Of a DNA stretch of 64,000 bases, positions 32,269 to 41,215 are shown one piece after another. Position 1 is the stretch's first letter; each line of letters starts with the position of its first letter. Below the pieces are notes generated by a model. It searched no databases. It saw nothing but the letters and a program-made list of their open reading frames with translations, and was not told the origin of the DNA. The stretch lies in contig JAEYTI010000270.1 in NCBI GenBank assembly GCA_023434145.1, forward strand, positions 1-64,000, written 5' to 3'. This DNA is from Chloroflexota bacterium. Lineage in GTDB: Bacteria > Chloroflexota > Anaerolineae > Anaerolineales > Anaerolineaceae. Both the position numbers and the translations under genes were made by a program.

Positions 32269-33786
32269 TCAGCGTAGATCATAAATAATAAATTCGGCAT
32301 TTTGCTGATAGATGGTGTAGCGGTCGTTGAGGGCTTGCTTTAGTTCAGGCTGGAGATCCAGCTCAGCGGGCGGGATGATGACGAAGTAATCCGCATCCCC
32401 GGCAAGCGCTTCAAACTCCGCTTCAAAATCAAACGATTGGCCGATAGAGGTACGCCAGGCAATTTCGTCGGCGGTCAGCCAGTTTCGCGGGTTGATCCAG
32501 CCGTAGTACTTTAGCCCAGATCCATAATCGTCTGCCAGGGCCACCACACCGGCTCCCCGCCCCAACTCGGCGCCAATGACGGACCAGGTGCGCGCCTGTG
32601 CCGCCGCGTCGAACCGCTTGAGCTGGTTGCGCGCCTGGTACCCGTATACCCCTACCGCCGCAATCAGCAGAAGCGATGCCCAAATAACCGCCCCCCAGCG
32701 CCGGCCTCGCATCAAGCCAAACACTCCCTGCGCTGCTGCGCCAATCCCCAACGCAATGGGGATCATCAGCGGCAGGTGGTAGTAATCGTGGGTGGAGATG
32801 TGGTGCGACAGCGTCATGCCGTAGATCAGGTAGCCGAGCCACAGCGAAAACAGCAGCCAACGCCGATATGCGTGCAGCACCAGCAGCACGCCAGCAAGCG
32901 CAGCCAGTACCAGCCCAAATGGAACCATGCGTTCCAGGTTGCTAAGCCAGCGCAGGTAAAAGGCCGGGTCGGCCCACATTTCAGGGAAGAATCGCAGGCT
33001 GAACTGATCCACCAGCATACCGGTGACGTACACCCCGTGAATGTAATAAACTGCAAAGGGTAATACAGTCAGCAGAGCCATCACCCACACTTGCAGCGAG
33101 CGCGGCCCGCCTCCCGCCAGCCCGATCACAAACAAAGCCGGGCCGATGAAGAATACCGACGTGCTTTTAATGAGGATTGCCAGCCCGGCCAGCAAGCCGG
33201 TGAGCAGGGCGCGGCCCCACACCGTGCGGTGCTCCCATCGCACGGCAGACCACAGCGCCGCCGCGACCAGGGCGATCATCAGCGGTTCGGGCTGAAAGGC
33301 CCGGCTGGCCACAACCGCGTACGGAAGCATTAGGAAGATCAGCGCCGCCGCCAGCGCCCCGCCGCGACCAATCAGGCGGACAGACAGCGCAGTGATAAAC
33401 CCTGCCCCGATCATCCAAAAGGCGATCGCGTACAAGCGCGGAATTTGCAGATCTGTTTCCCCTACCAGCCCATATGTCCACGCCACAATCTGCTCGAAGA
33501 TCTGCGGCTCAATCAAGCCTTGGGTGTGCCAGTGTTCCACCGCCATCGATCGCTGCTCGGCAAGGATATCTACGCGGGTCTGATAATACATGCCCCGAGC
33601 GATCAGCGCAGAGTGAAGCTGCCGGGTCGGGTGGAAATCCAGCGGCGGGTCAGCGAGGTCATACAGGCGCACAGCCAGCCCGGCAGCGAAGATCAGCGCG
33701 AGCAGGATCAGCCAGACCGGCAAAACCGAGAACAACTCTCTTCCAACTGGAGCACGAGCTGCCAGGGGATCATCCAAACGATTCAT
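32269..33786 (-). CDS. GT-C membrane glycosyltransferase (GT39/ArnT-like)
   Basis: The 505-residue protein has about eleven to twelve membrane helices. The first extracytoplasmic loop carries the acidic/His motif expected of the fold (LADPPLDFHPTRQLHSALIA, split). A helix-rich centre and a C-terminal soluble domain (about 400-505) follow. Such enzymes use polyprenyl-phosphate sugars on the outer face. It lies between a GT2 gene and the DUF6056 gene with short gaps. Confidence 0.75.
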   Translation of the reverse strand: MNRLDDPLAARAPVGRELFSVLPVWLILLALIFAAGLAVRLYDLADPPLDFHPTRQLHSALIARGMYYQTRVDILAEQRSMAVEHWHTQGLIEPQIFEQIVAWTYGLVGETDLQIPRLYAIAFWMIGAGFITALSVRLIGRGGALAAALIFLMLPYAVVASRAFQPEPLMIALVAAALWSAVRWEHRTVWGRALLTGLLAGLAILIKSTSVFFIGPALFVIGLAGGGPRSLQVWVMALLTVLPFAVYYIHGVYVTGMLVDQFSLRFFPEMWADPAFYLRWLSNLERMVPFGLVLAALAGVLLVLHAYRRWLLFSLWLGYLIYGMTLSHHISTHDYYHLPLMIPIALGIGAAAQGVFGLMRGRRWGAVIWASLLLIAAVGVYGYQARNQLKRFDAAAQARTWSVIGAELGRGAGVVALADDYGSGLKYYGWINPRNWLTADEIAWRTSIGQSFDFEAEFEALAGDADYFVIIPPAELDLQPELKQALNDRYTIYQQNAEFIIYDLR

Positions 33787-33806
33787 GGTGAATCCTCCTG
33801 CACCTA

Positions 33807-35234
33807 TTATTGCACCGCTTCGGGCTGCGCGGTAATGGAACCTACGCGGTAATACAGCGTGGCGCAGGCGTTGATCCAGTGTGCTGGGTCCGGGCCGATA
33901 TCCTCCAGGCTTTGCACCACTTCCACTTGTGGAACGATCAAAACCATTTCCCCGGCGGCAGCGGATTGGCGGATTTGCGCGTCACGCGCATCCCAGCGGG
34001 CCGACCAGGCAGAGAGCCGGCTGATATCCGCGCGGACCACGGGCAGCGCGCGCAGCGGGTAGAGGCAGGCTGCCAGCAAGATCACCAGCGCGACAGTTTG
34101 CGCAAATCCCTTGCCGCTCGGGATCAGACGGCGAAGCAAAATCGTTCCAAAAACAGCGGCGGCTCCCAGGCCCGCCATCAGGGCAAAATGCCCCGGCATC
34201 TGCGCGCGCCCGGCGGGATACTGCAAGCCAGCATAGGCGCTGGGCGCAAAAGTGCAGACAATGAGCAAATAGGCGATCACAAGTGAGCCAATGATCCCAA
34301 ACCCAGCGGCTCGGGCGGAGATGCGCGGCGTCTCTTCCCCTACAGCCAGCAAGGCTAAGGCGGCTACCGCCAGCACAAACACCGCGAACGGCACGATCTG
34401 CCCGCGCAGGGCATAGAATGCGAACTCCGCGGCAAAGCGCAGTGATACCGGTACAACCAGCAGCAAGTTGTCGGGCGGGGGCATAGCCGCCTGCCGCCAT
34501 GCGTTCGCCGGGGCCTGTGTCTGGATCAACATCATCAGCAGGGTTCCCACCAGCGACGCGGTGAAAAGGATCCCTCCTCGCCTGTCACCCCTGCGGAAGA
34601 TCACCCATGCAGCCAGCAGAAGACCAAACAGCCCGGCTTGCAGCGCCCCGGCAGTTTCGGATAGCCCGGCAGCAAAGAAGGCCAGCAAGCCGCATCCCAC
34701 AACCAGCCAGGCCCATCCGCGCCGGTTTACGGCCAGCGCTCCGGAAATAAGGCCCAGGTTGATCAGCAGCAGCGGAAGGGGCAGCGCGTAGTGGAGCGTG
34801 CCCATGCGCCAGTAGACCGATTGCAGCCGATCGGGGGCCAGCAGCACGGTGAAGTACACCATTGCTAGCGACGCGGCAAACCACCAGATTGGCCGGATGC
34901 CCCACTTTGCGAACCGTGCGATGCGTGATAGGGCGAAAACCCACGCCCCCACCCACAACAGCAGCACGCCTCCCGGCACAAAACCAATCGCACCCGGACC
35001 AAACAGTTCCGTCAGCGCCACCGCCGCCAGAGTCGAAAGCCGGTTGCCGGAGGTCTGGTACCAGTCGGCAATTGCACCAAACAGGCCATAGTGCTGCACC
35101 CAGGCCGAATAGCAGTAGTCATCGGCCCAGTAGCGGGTGAAGCTGCCCGCGTAGGCAAACAATGCCAGTCCCGCGCCAAACGCAACCATCGCGACGACCG
35201 CGGCAATCCAACTGTACCGGCGCACCACGTTCAT
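33807..35234 (-). CDS. DUF6056 integral membrane protein, GT-C-like
   Basis: The 475-residue protein has about eleven membrane helices. Its first loop (RYWADDYCYSAWVQHYG) contains the Asp-Asp motif typical of DUF6056 and of GT-C enzymes. A lipid-linked sugar transferase role is inferred from fold and neighbourhood. Its start overlaps the GT2 stop at 35231 by 4 bases (ATGA). Confidence 0.75.
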   Translation of the reverse strand: MNVVRRYSWIAAVVAMVAFGAGLALFAYAGSFTRYWADDYCYSAWVQHYGLFGAIADWYQTSGNRLSTLAAVALTELFGPGAIGFVPGGVLLLWVGAWVFALSRIARFAKWGIRPIWWFAASLAMVYFTVLLAPDRLQSVYWRMGTLHYALPLPLLLINLGLISGALAVNRRGWAWLVVGCGLLAFFAAGLSETAGALQAGLFGLLLAAWVIFRRGDRRGGILFTASLVGTLLMMLIQTQAPANAWRQAAMPPPDNLLLVVPVSLRFAAEFAFYALRGQIVPFAVFVLAVAALALLAVGEETPRISARAAGFGIIGSLVIAYLLIVCTFAPSAYAGLQYPAGRAQMPGHFALMAGLGAAAVFGTILLRRLIPSGKGFAQTVALVILLAACLYPLRALPVVRADISRLSAWSARWDARDAQIRQSAAAGEMVLIVPQVEVVQSLEDIGPDPAHWINACATLYYRVGSITAQPEAVQ

Positions 35235-36193
35235 GGCTGATCCGTTTTTCCCAGGCGCTCGGCGACCCGCCGCCGGCGGCGCTGGAGATAGTATTCTCGC
35301 AGTCGGCTCACGTTGAAAAAGAGGCTGGCGAAGGCGAACAGCATGCGGCGAGTTTCCGGCAGCACCGACGGAGGGTGCTTAAACAGCCCGCGCAGGTATG
35401 CGCGAAGGGCCGGGCCAGGCAGGCCGCCATCCAGCAGGTAGAAGCCGTCAAAGCGATATGCGCCCGCCCAAATGCGGTTCTTCAAGCGGTTGTAATGCTC
35501 CACGAGACCCGGCTGGGAGGGCATCCACTGCGCGATGCGGTAGGCCTCCTGCCCGAACTTCGCTGCCAGCGCCACATTTTTCGCCCCGGCATGGAAGCGC
35601 GCCGCTGCCCATTTGCGAGGCACATAGCGGATGGGCGCCTGCTGCGCGATTCGCAGCCACAAATGGTGGTCGAGCATGAAGTGGTAGGTGCGATCGAGAT
35701 AGCCCGCCTGCTCCAACGCCGTCCGGCGCATGAACACGCCCGGCTGCCCGATGATGTTGAACTGCATCAGATCTTCCAGGCCCCAGTCGCCGTAGGTCAT
35801 CACGTTCACCGGATTCCCAGCCCCGTCGATCGACACTACATCACCAAAGACCATGCCGCACTCGGGGTGATCTTCTAGCGCGCGCACGGCTTCCGCGATC
35901 GCGCCGGGCTGGTAGTAATCGTCCGAGTTGATCCAGGCCACAATATCGCCGGTAGCGCGGGCAAAGCCTTTGTTGATCGCTTCGCCCTGACCGCTGTCCT
36001 TCTCAGAGACCCACCATGCCAGCCGGTCGGCATAGCGTTTGATCACCTCCACGCTGCCGTCGGTCGATCCGCCATCGATCACCATATATTCCAGGTTCGG
36101 GTAACCCTGATCCAGCACCGAGCGGAGGGTTTCCTCCAGGTACTGGGCCTGGTTGAAGGATGGGGTAATGATCGTAACGCGCGGCTGAGTCAT
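35231..36193 (-). CDS. Glycosyltransferase family 2
   Basis: The 320-residue GT-A enzyme has TPSFNQAQYLEETLRSVLDQ (split), IDGGSTDGS, EKDSGQGEAINKGFA and the NSDD metal site. A longer C-terminal helical part than its paralogue at 31459-32229 may position it at the membrane. It starts 6 bases after the DUF115 gene and is coupled to the DUF6056 gene. Confidence 0.9.
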   Translation of the reverse strand: MTQPRVTIITPSFNQAQYLEETLRSVLDQGYPNLEYMVIDGGSTDGSVEVIKRYADRLAWWVSEKDSGQGEAINKGFARATGDIVAWINSDDYYQPGAIAEAVRALEDHPECGMVFGDVVSIDGAGNPVNVMTYGDWGLEDLMQFNIIGQPGVFMRRTALEQAGYLDRTYHFMLDHHLWLRIAQQAPIRYVPRKWAAARFHAGAKNVALAAKFGQEAYRIAQWMPSQPGLVEHYNRLKNRIWAGAYRFDGFYLLDGGLPGPALRAYLRGLFKHPPSVLPETRRMLFAFASLFFNVSRLREYYLQRRRRRVAERLGKTDQP

Positions 36194-36198
36194 ACTGG

Positions 36199-37011
36199 CT
36201 AGAACAGGCTGTCATATTCTACGCGCTTGAACACGCGCAGCTTGCCGCCCACGGTCGCGTCAATGACTTCGCGCCCATCCGCCTCATACGCCTGCTTGGC
36301 CATTCCGTAGGCAATTTCGGATGTTTCCAGGTCCGGAAGCTGCCAGCGGAAACCTTTGCCAAAGTAACCAGGGTGGAAGTGGTTGGGGTCGTCGCCCTGT
36401 GAAGTAACGGTTGTGTTTGGTTTGCCTTTCGTCACGAAGTTATGGTCTACGCCAATGAGGATCACCTGAGAAAAGCCCATGTAATACGCGACCTGCAAGG
36501 CTGTATACGTGACCGTCGCCCCTTCCCACATTCGCCCGGTGATATCTGGGGCAAATTTTGGGCCTGTGTACGTGGTGTGGAGGAAAAACAGATTTTCCTG
36601 CGGCTGCAGCCACTTGCGGTGGCGCCAAGAAACAAAACGCGGCATCGACAGGTTCTGGATATCCGAAGCGCACTGCTCAACCACCAGGTCGTTAACCGAA
36701 AGGTAATAGCTGGTCTGGAAGCCGAGATCGGGGAACGCAAGGTAAATACGGTTCATACCCAGGGTGAATTCACCGGGAAGTTTGGAGAGGTCTGTATTCT
36801 GCAGACTAGGACCGTTGCCGATTATAAAGCACCGCTTTCCCTTGTGAGTATCGCGCAGCACAGCCAGCTTCTTCACGGTATCTCTGCGCCAGGGATGGAA
36901 CATGGCGGCAGGAGCCTGTCCAGCGCGCGCCAATGCGTCCTTTCCTTCACGCAGCGCACCCAGCACCGGCGCGGGAAGTGTATTTTTGAGAGTTTCTTTC
37001 AGTGTGCTCAT
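36199..37011 (-). CDS. DUF115 (Maf/MptE-like) protein, candidate nonulosonic acid transferase
   Basis: The 270-residue protein has the DUF115 nucleotide-binding start GKRCFIIGNGPSLQNTDL (about 51-68), a central NRIYLAFPDLGF region, and YMGFSQVILIGVDHNFV. DUF115 is the core of flagellin Maf glycosyltransferases that use CMP-pseudaminic or related acids, and is structurally near GT42 sialyltransferases. In this locus, with three cytidylyltransferases, a transfer role is a reasonable inference; pterin pyrophosphokinase (archaeal MptE) is the alternative. Its start overlaps the SDR stop by 4 bases. Confidence 0.75.
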   Translation of the reverse strand: MSTLKETLKNTLPAPVLGALREGKDALARAGQAPAAMFHPWRRDTVKKLAVLRDTHKGKRCFIIGNGPSLQNTDLSKLPGEFTLGMNRIYLAFPDLGFQTSYYLSVNDLVVEQCASDIQNLSMPRFVSWRHRKWLQPQENLFFLHTTYTGPKFAPDITGRMWEGATVTYTALQVAYYMGFSQVILIGVDHNFVTKGKPNTTVTSQGDDPNHFHPGYFGKGFRWQLPDLETSEIAYGMAKQAYEADGREVIDATVGGKLRVFKRVEYDSLF

Positions 37012-37772
37012 TCTGTGCTCAAACGCGCGGTCGCGCCTCCATCCACAATCAAGCCTTGCCCGGTCATAAAGGAGGACTGATTCCCATCGGCCAGGAAGTA
37101 GATCGAGCGGGCGATTTCTTCCGGCTGCCCGATGCGCCCGTTGACCGTCTTGCGGGCCAGATTATCTAGCCTTTCCATGATATCACCGGCACCAACGTGA
37201 CCGCGGCTCATTCCGGCGCGCAGCATGGGTGTATCCACCGCGCCAGGCAGGATCGCGTTGACGCGGATGTTATCCTTCGCGAATTCGATGGCAATAGCGC
37301 GGGTAAAGGCCAGCAAGCCGCCCTTGCTGGCGGCATACGCGGCGATCCCGGCAGATGTCGCCACCGCGTGTACCGACGAAACATTGACAATCGCGCCGCC
37401 GCCCGCCGCCGCAAGCAGCGGGTGGGCCAGCTTGGTACCCAGAAAGACCGAGCGCAAATTGGAAGCCATCACTTCATCCCACTCTTCGGCGGTGGTCTCC
37501 AGCAGCGGCTTGCAGACCTGCACGGCGGCGTTGTTCACCACGGCATCGAGCACAGGGCTGAATGCACGCGCCTGCTCGTAAATTTGACGGATATTTTCCT
37601 CGTGCGAGATATCAGACTGGATGAACACGCCGCTGCCCGGCATCGGATCTGTCAATTCGCGCCGGTCCACGGCGATTACACGCCAGCCCGCGCTGGCAAA
37701 CACGCGCACGCAGGCACGGCCAATACCGCCGCCCGCCCCGGTGATTAAGACAACACGCTGTCGATCTGTCAT
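37008..37772 (-). CDS. Short-chain dehydrogenase/reductase
   Basis: The 254-residue classical SDR has TGAGGGIG cofactor loop (about 11-18), NNAAV, catalytic Ser in VNVSSVHA, and YAASK (Tyr-x3-Lys). The C-terminal EEIARSIYFLADGNQSSFMTG (split) is typical of sugar or 3-oxoacyl reductases. It is coupled to the DUF115 gene and follows the 2-hydroxyacid dehydrogenase gene by 12 bases, so it probably modifies the same sugar. Confidence 0.9.
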   Translation of the reverse strand: MTDRQRVVLITGAGGGIGRACVRVFASAGWRVIAVDRRELTDPMPGSGVFIQSDISHEENIRQIYEQARAFSPVLDAVVNNAAVQVCKPLLETTAEEWDEVMASNLRSVFLGTKLAHPLLAAAGGGAIVNVSSVHAVATSAGIAAYAASKGGLLAFTRAIAIEFAKDNIRVNAILPGAVDTPMLRAGMSRGHVGAGDIMERLDNLARKTVNGRIGQPEEIARSIYFLADGNQSSFMTGQGLIVDGGATARLSTE

Positions 37773-37784
37773 GATTTCCTCCCT

Positions 37785-38777
37785 TTATTTGCAAGCAGAA
37801 GAGGCTGCGTCCGCAGCAATCAACTGCTCAAGGTCCGCTGTCGCCATCCCCAGCCCATCGATCAGGTTGCGGATGGTGTTCCAGTGCACGCGTTCCCAGG
37901 CCATCGGGCTGGAATTCGCATTGTGCGGCGCGAGCATCACGTTATCCATTTTCAGCAGTGGCGAATCGGCAGGCAGCGGCTCTTCTTCGAACACATCCAT
38001 GGCCGCTCCGGCGATCACGCCGCTCTCCAGCGCCGCGCACAGCGCCTTTTCATCCACCAGCGGGCCGCGCGCAGAGTTGATCAATACCGCCGAAGGCTTG
38101 CACCACGCCAGGCTCTCAGCGTTGATGATGTGGCGGCTGGTGGAGTTCAGGTCGCAGTTGACGCTGATAAAGTCTGACCGGCGCATCAGGTCTTCTAGCG
38201 TGGTCATTTCCACGCGGTTTTCCAGGATGAAATCGGGCGCAATGGGCACAATGTCATTACCCAGAATAGTCATGCCAAAAGCGCGCGCCCGGCGGATGAC
38301 CGCCTTGCCAATGTTGCCCACGCCGATCACGCCCAGCGTGCACTCGCTAAGCGAGCGCCCCGGGATCTTTTGCCACACACCGCTTTTCACCGCGCGGTCC
38401 ATCCACGGCAGGCGGCGGACAAACGACAGCATGTAGCCCATCACCGAGTCGGCGACAGGCAGGGTGAAAGCGTTCGGCGTGTTGCGCACCTGGATGCCCA
38501 GGCTGGCAGCAGCCGCGCGGTCGATCGAGTCGATCCCCGTGCCCCATTTCGAGATTACGCGCATGCGCGGGGCAAAGCAGGCCAGCACGCGGGGTGTGTA
38601 GCGATCATCGCCGCAGATTGTCCCATCAACCTGCCCGGCATAGGGCAGCAGCGCATCTTCTTCCATACGCTCTTCCACAGTGGGCACGATCACCTCGATG
38701 CCGTAGTGTTCAAACACCGGGCGGAAGCGATCCATAAACGGGATCATATAGGGGGCAGTCATGAGAATGGTTGGCAT
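37785..38777 (-). CDS. D-2-hydroxyacid dehydrogenase (SerA-like)
   Basis: The 330-residue protein has the NAD-binding GVIGVGNIGKAV loop (about 149-160), catalytic Arg in NSARGPLVDE, Glu in FEEEPLP and His in LAPHNAN. It is a phosphoglycerate-dehydrogenase-like enzyme without an ACT domain. Lying between a cytidylyltransferase and an SDR in a glycan locus, it may act on a sugar-derived 2-hydroxy/2-keto acid, not in serine synthesis; that is inference. It starts 3 bases after the cytidylyltransferase gene. Confidence 0.85.
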   Translation of the reverse strand: MPTILMTAPYMIPFMDRFRPVFEHYGIEVIVPTVEERMEEDALLPYAGQVDGTICGDDRYTPRVLACFAPRMRVISKWGTGIDSIDRAAAASLGIQVRNTPNAFTLPVADSVMGYMLSFVRRLPWMDRAVKSGVWQKIPGRSLSECTLGVIGVGNIGKAVIRRARAFGMTILGNDIVPIAPDFILENRVEMTTLEDLMRRSDFISVNCDLNSTSRHIINAESLAWCKPSAVLINSARGPLVDEKALCAALESGVIAGAAMDVFEEEPLPADSPLLKMDNVMLAPHNANSSPMAWERVHWNTIRNLIDGLGMATADLEQLIAADAASSACK

Positions 38778-38780
38778 TTC

Positions 38781-39461
38781 TTACCCTCTCTTGGACAAAA
38801 TCATTTCCGCGATTGAAAAATCCAGCTCTTCGTCGATATCCCACGCCTCAGAGGCCGGGATTTCAAACATGTAGGGACGCTCGCCCAGGCGGTTGCGCCG
38901 CTGTTCGAGCGTCTGCCGGGTGAACAGGTACATGCAGGAGTTTTCTTCGTAGATGGGCGGTAGATCCTGCGTACGCAGCAGGATGGCCGGGTTGTGGTTC
39001 ACCGGGCGGGCCAACTGGTCCCACAGGCGGGTCTGCATGCGCGTCACCGAGAAGAGCGAGTCGTAGGCCGGGTACTGGCTGACCAGCGCCTGAACCGCGC
39101 TGGAGATGGTTTGCGAGCGCAGCAGCGGGTTGGTGCTGTGGGTTTGCAGGTACAGGTCGGCGGGCAGGTATTCGGTAGAGTGCAGCAGCACTTCATTCAT
39201 GGCGATGGTATCGGCGCGCAGGTGTTCCGGGCGCTCGATGATCACCACCTGTGGGTAATCCTTCCGCACGCTTTCAGTGATGATGGGGCTGTCGGTATCC
39301 ACCGCAATTTGGGTGAGTTCCGGCACTTGCAGCAGCGTATCCAGAATGTGATGGAACAGCGGCTTGCCCGCGATCGGGCGGTAGTTTTTGCCCGGCACGC
39401 GCTCAGAGTGATGGCGCATGGGAACCAGCGCGACAATGGTCTTGGGTTTCAAATCCGGCAT
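38781..39461 (-). CDS. Acylneuraminate-type cytidylyltransferase
   Basis: The 226-residue protein has the CMP-sugar synthetase start VALVPMRHHSERVPGKNYRPIAGKPLF (split), DTDSPII and QTHSTNPLLRS. The usual PAR(G/S)GSK loop is replaced by PMRHHSERVPGKN, as in several non-NeuA members. It should couple CTP to a 2-keto or related sugar. I start at ATG 39461, not 39536, because the upstream part runs through the palindrome at 39488-39538. Confidence 0.85.
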   Translation of the reverse strand: MPDLKPKTIVALVPMRHHSERVPGKNYRPIAGKPLFHHILDTLLQVPELTQIAVDTDSPIITESVRKDYPQVVIIERPEHLRADTIAMNEVLLHSTEYLPADLYLQTHSTNPLLRSQTISSAVQALVSQYPAYDSLFSVTRMQTRLWDQLARPVNHNPAILLRTQDLPPIYEENSCMYLFTRQTLEQRRNRLGERPYMFEIPASEAWDIDEELDFSIAEMILSKRG

Positions 39462-39487
39462 GAGGAACCTCGTTATCCGAAATTTAT

Positions 39488-39538
39488 TTTTGTGTTTGTT
39501 GTATGTGCGACTACGTCGCACATACAACAAACACAAAA
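39488..39538. repeat. Intergenic palindrome with 24-bp perfect arms
   Basis: Arms 39488-39511 and 39515-39538 pair perfectly around TAC. On the minus strand it ends 26 bases before the cytidylyltransferase ATG. The arms start TTTT and end AAAA, so it has no terminator-type 3' T-run. Confidence 0.9.
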
Positions 39539-39563
39539 CACAACATAATTTTCGGGCAGGGAC

Positions 39564-41201
39564 TTAAGTATCCAGCAGAAAATCGCCTTCGTGCAAAATA
39601 CCATCTACAATGGTCTGCAAAACGGGCGAGTTGAGCGGGTCAAAGTCAGAAGCGTCCAGGTCTTTTACCTTCACATAGCCGTTCCAGATACCGTCCTCTT
39701 CGAGGAAGCTGTCGAACGGCAGCGCAGTACGGTAAAGCTGGTAGTAGAGGAACCGGCGGGCATTCTGCCGGAATGTCTCGGGGATCTCGATTGTTTCCGC
39801 ACGAAGAAATTCTTCCGCCTGCCGCCAGTGATCTTCCTGTGTCGGAGGGAAGAAAACGGTCGGGATCTGCGTGAAGCGCGCGCGCCCGGCGCACAGCACT
39901 GCCGCGCCCATCAGCGACGCCTCTAAGCCGATGGTCGAGTTATAGACCATCACAAACTTCGAGCGCTCGATGAGCTCGTATGAGCTGAGGTACTGCTTGG
40001 GGTCCACAAAGACCACATTCGGGATCGCCGTGGCATTGCGCTGTTGCACCCATTCCGCCACGCTCTCGCGGCTCTGCTTGCCCTCACGGGCCTCGTCCGG
40101 GTGCGCGCGGAGCACAAACAGCGTGTCGGGGGTGCGGCGGGCCAGATCCAGCATTCCATCCAGCCACGCGAACATATGCGGGAAGACGACGTTGGAGTGT
40201 GGTTGGCTGGTATCGAAGATCACGTTGGTGAAGACAGGCACCACCTGCTTGAAAGACTCGATCTTACGGATAAAGTCGTCATCCAGGCGGCGCATCTCGG
40301 GCCAAAAGCGCACGCCCGCCATGCTGAAATTGCCCTGCATCCGCCGCTCCAGGTAAGCATCCAGCTTGGCTTCCTGCTCGGCAGTCAGCGTAAAGCGCTC
40401 AGGCATGCTGATCGGGTAAGCGGTCGCATCACCGGGGGTGAAGAAAGCGGTGAATGGGCGCAGCCCCACCTCGTGCGAGATGACCCGCAGCGGCTCACCG
40501 CCGGGCGCGCGGTTCCACGCCATCCAGCGGGCGGTTGCCTCGGGGTAAAACATGCCGTTGAATACCACCACCGCGCGCGGGTTGGTCTCGTTGAGCAGCT
40601 TGCCAAACTCGCGGCTGATGTTGTACGCCGAGAGAATGTACTGGCGGTAAAGATAGCGGGTCGGCTCGTCATCCTTCAGATGATGTCGGCGCAGAATCCA
40701 GCGCATGGAAGGCAGCACTAGCGCGCCGAGTGGGATTTCCTCGTACGTGAAACCCATCAGCGCGTCTACGTCGCAGTTGGCGACCGCCTCGCGCAGAGCC
40801 GGATCCTCCTGGTAGGTGAACCAGCGCGTATCCGAGTGGGCGTAAATCGCCTCGGACTGGTGGATGCAAGCTTCGCACGGCGGCGGCTCGGTAGGCGCGT
40901 CGCGGTTGGTGCCCAGCACGCACGGCTGCATGCCGTGGCGCGGGGCAAAGTGAATCACCGGCACACCCGCCAGCCGTACCGCCCAACCGGCAATCATCTG
41001 GTAGGCGGCGTTGAGGCTCAGCCCCGCGAGCCGGGTAGAAGCGTTGAAAAAGATGACCGGCTGTGTGTAAGCAGCTTGCTGCGCCGGTTTGGGCGCGCGC
41101 GCCGCGATCTGCCGGTTAAGGCGGCGGATGTGAGCGTTGCTGCGTGCGTGGGTCCATCTGCGCCGCACCGAGCGAGAAGCGCGCGTTACGAGATCACTCA
41201 T
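39564..41201 (-). CDS. Large GT-B-like capsule glycosyltransferase candidate
   Basis: The 545-residue protein has a basic N-terminus, a first Rossmann-like half (about 45-260; contains the Cys pair PPPCEACIHQ), and a second half with FVLRAHPDE and VMVYNSTIGLEASLMGAAVLCAG (split). The latter resembles the C-terminal domains of KpsC/KpsS-like and polysialyltransferase-like enzymes. A CMP-sugar donor is inferred from the adjacent NeuB gene. It has no close named family that I recognise. Confidence 0.65.
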   Translation of the reverse strand: MSDLVTRASRSVRRRWTHARSNAHIRRLNRQIAARAPKPAQQAAYTQPVIFFNASTRLAGLSLNAAYQMIAGWAVRLAGVPVIHFAPRHGMQPCVLGTNRDAPTEPPPCEACIHQSEAIYAHSDTRWFTYQEDPALREAVANCDVDALMGFTYEEIPLGALVLPSMRWILRRHHLKDDEPTRYLYRQYILSAYNISREFGKLLNETNPRAVVVFNGMFYPEATARWMAWNRAPGGEPLRVISHEVGLRPFTAFFTPGDATAYPISMPERFTLTAEQEAKLDAYLERRMQGNFSMAGVRFWPEMRRLDDDFIRKIESFKQVVPVFTNVIFDTSQPHSNVVFPHMFAWLDGMLDLARRTPDTLFVLRAHPDEAREGKQSRESVAEWVQQRNATAIPNVVFVDPKQYLSSYELIERSKFVMVYNSTIGLEASLMGAAVLCAGRARFTQIPTVFFPPTQEDHWRQAEEFLRAETIEIPETFRQNARRFLYYQLYRTALPFDSFLEEDGIWNGYVKVKDLDASDFDPLNSPVLQTIVDGILHEGDFLLDT

Positions 41202-41215
41202 GCGCTGGAACCTGC

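Noticed and set aside
39488..39538. Long palindromes considered as ordinary intrinsic terminators
   Set aside because: The 3' flanks are A-rich on both strands and lack a T-run, unlike the clear terminators at 4195, 9724 and 29201.
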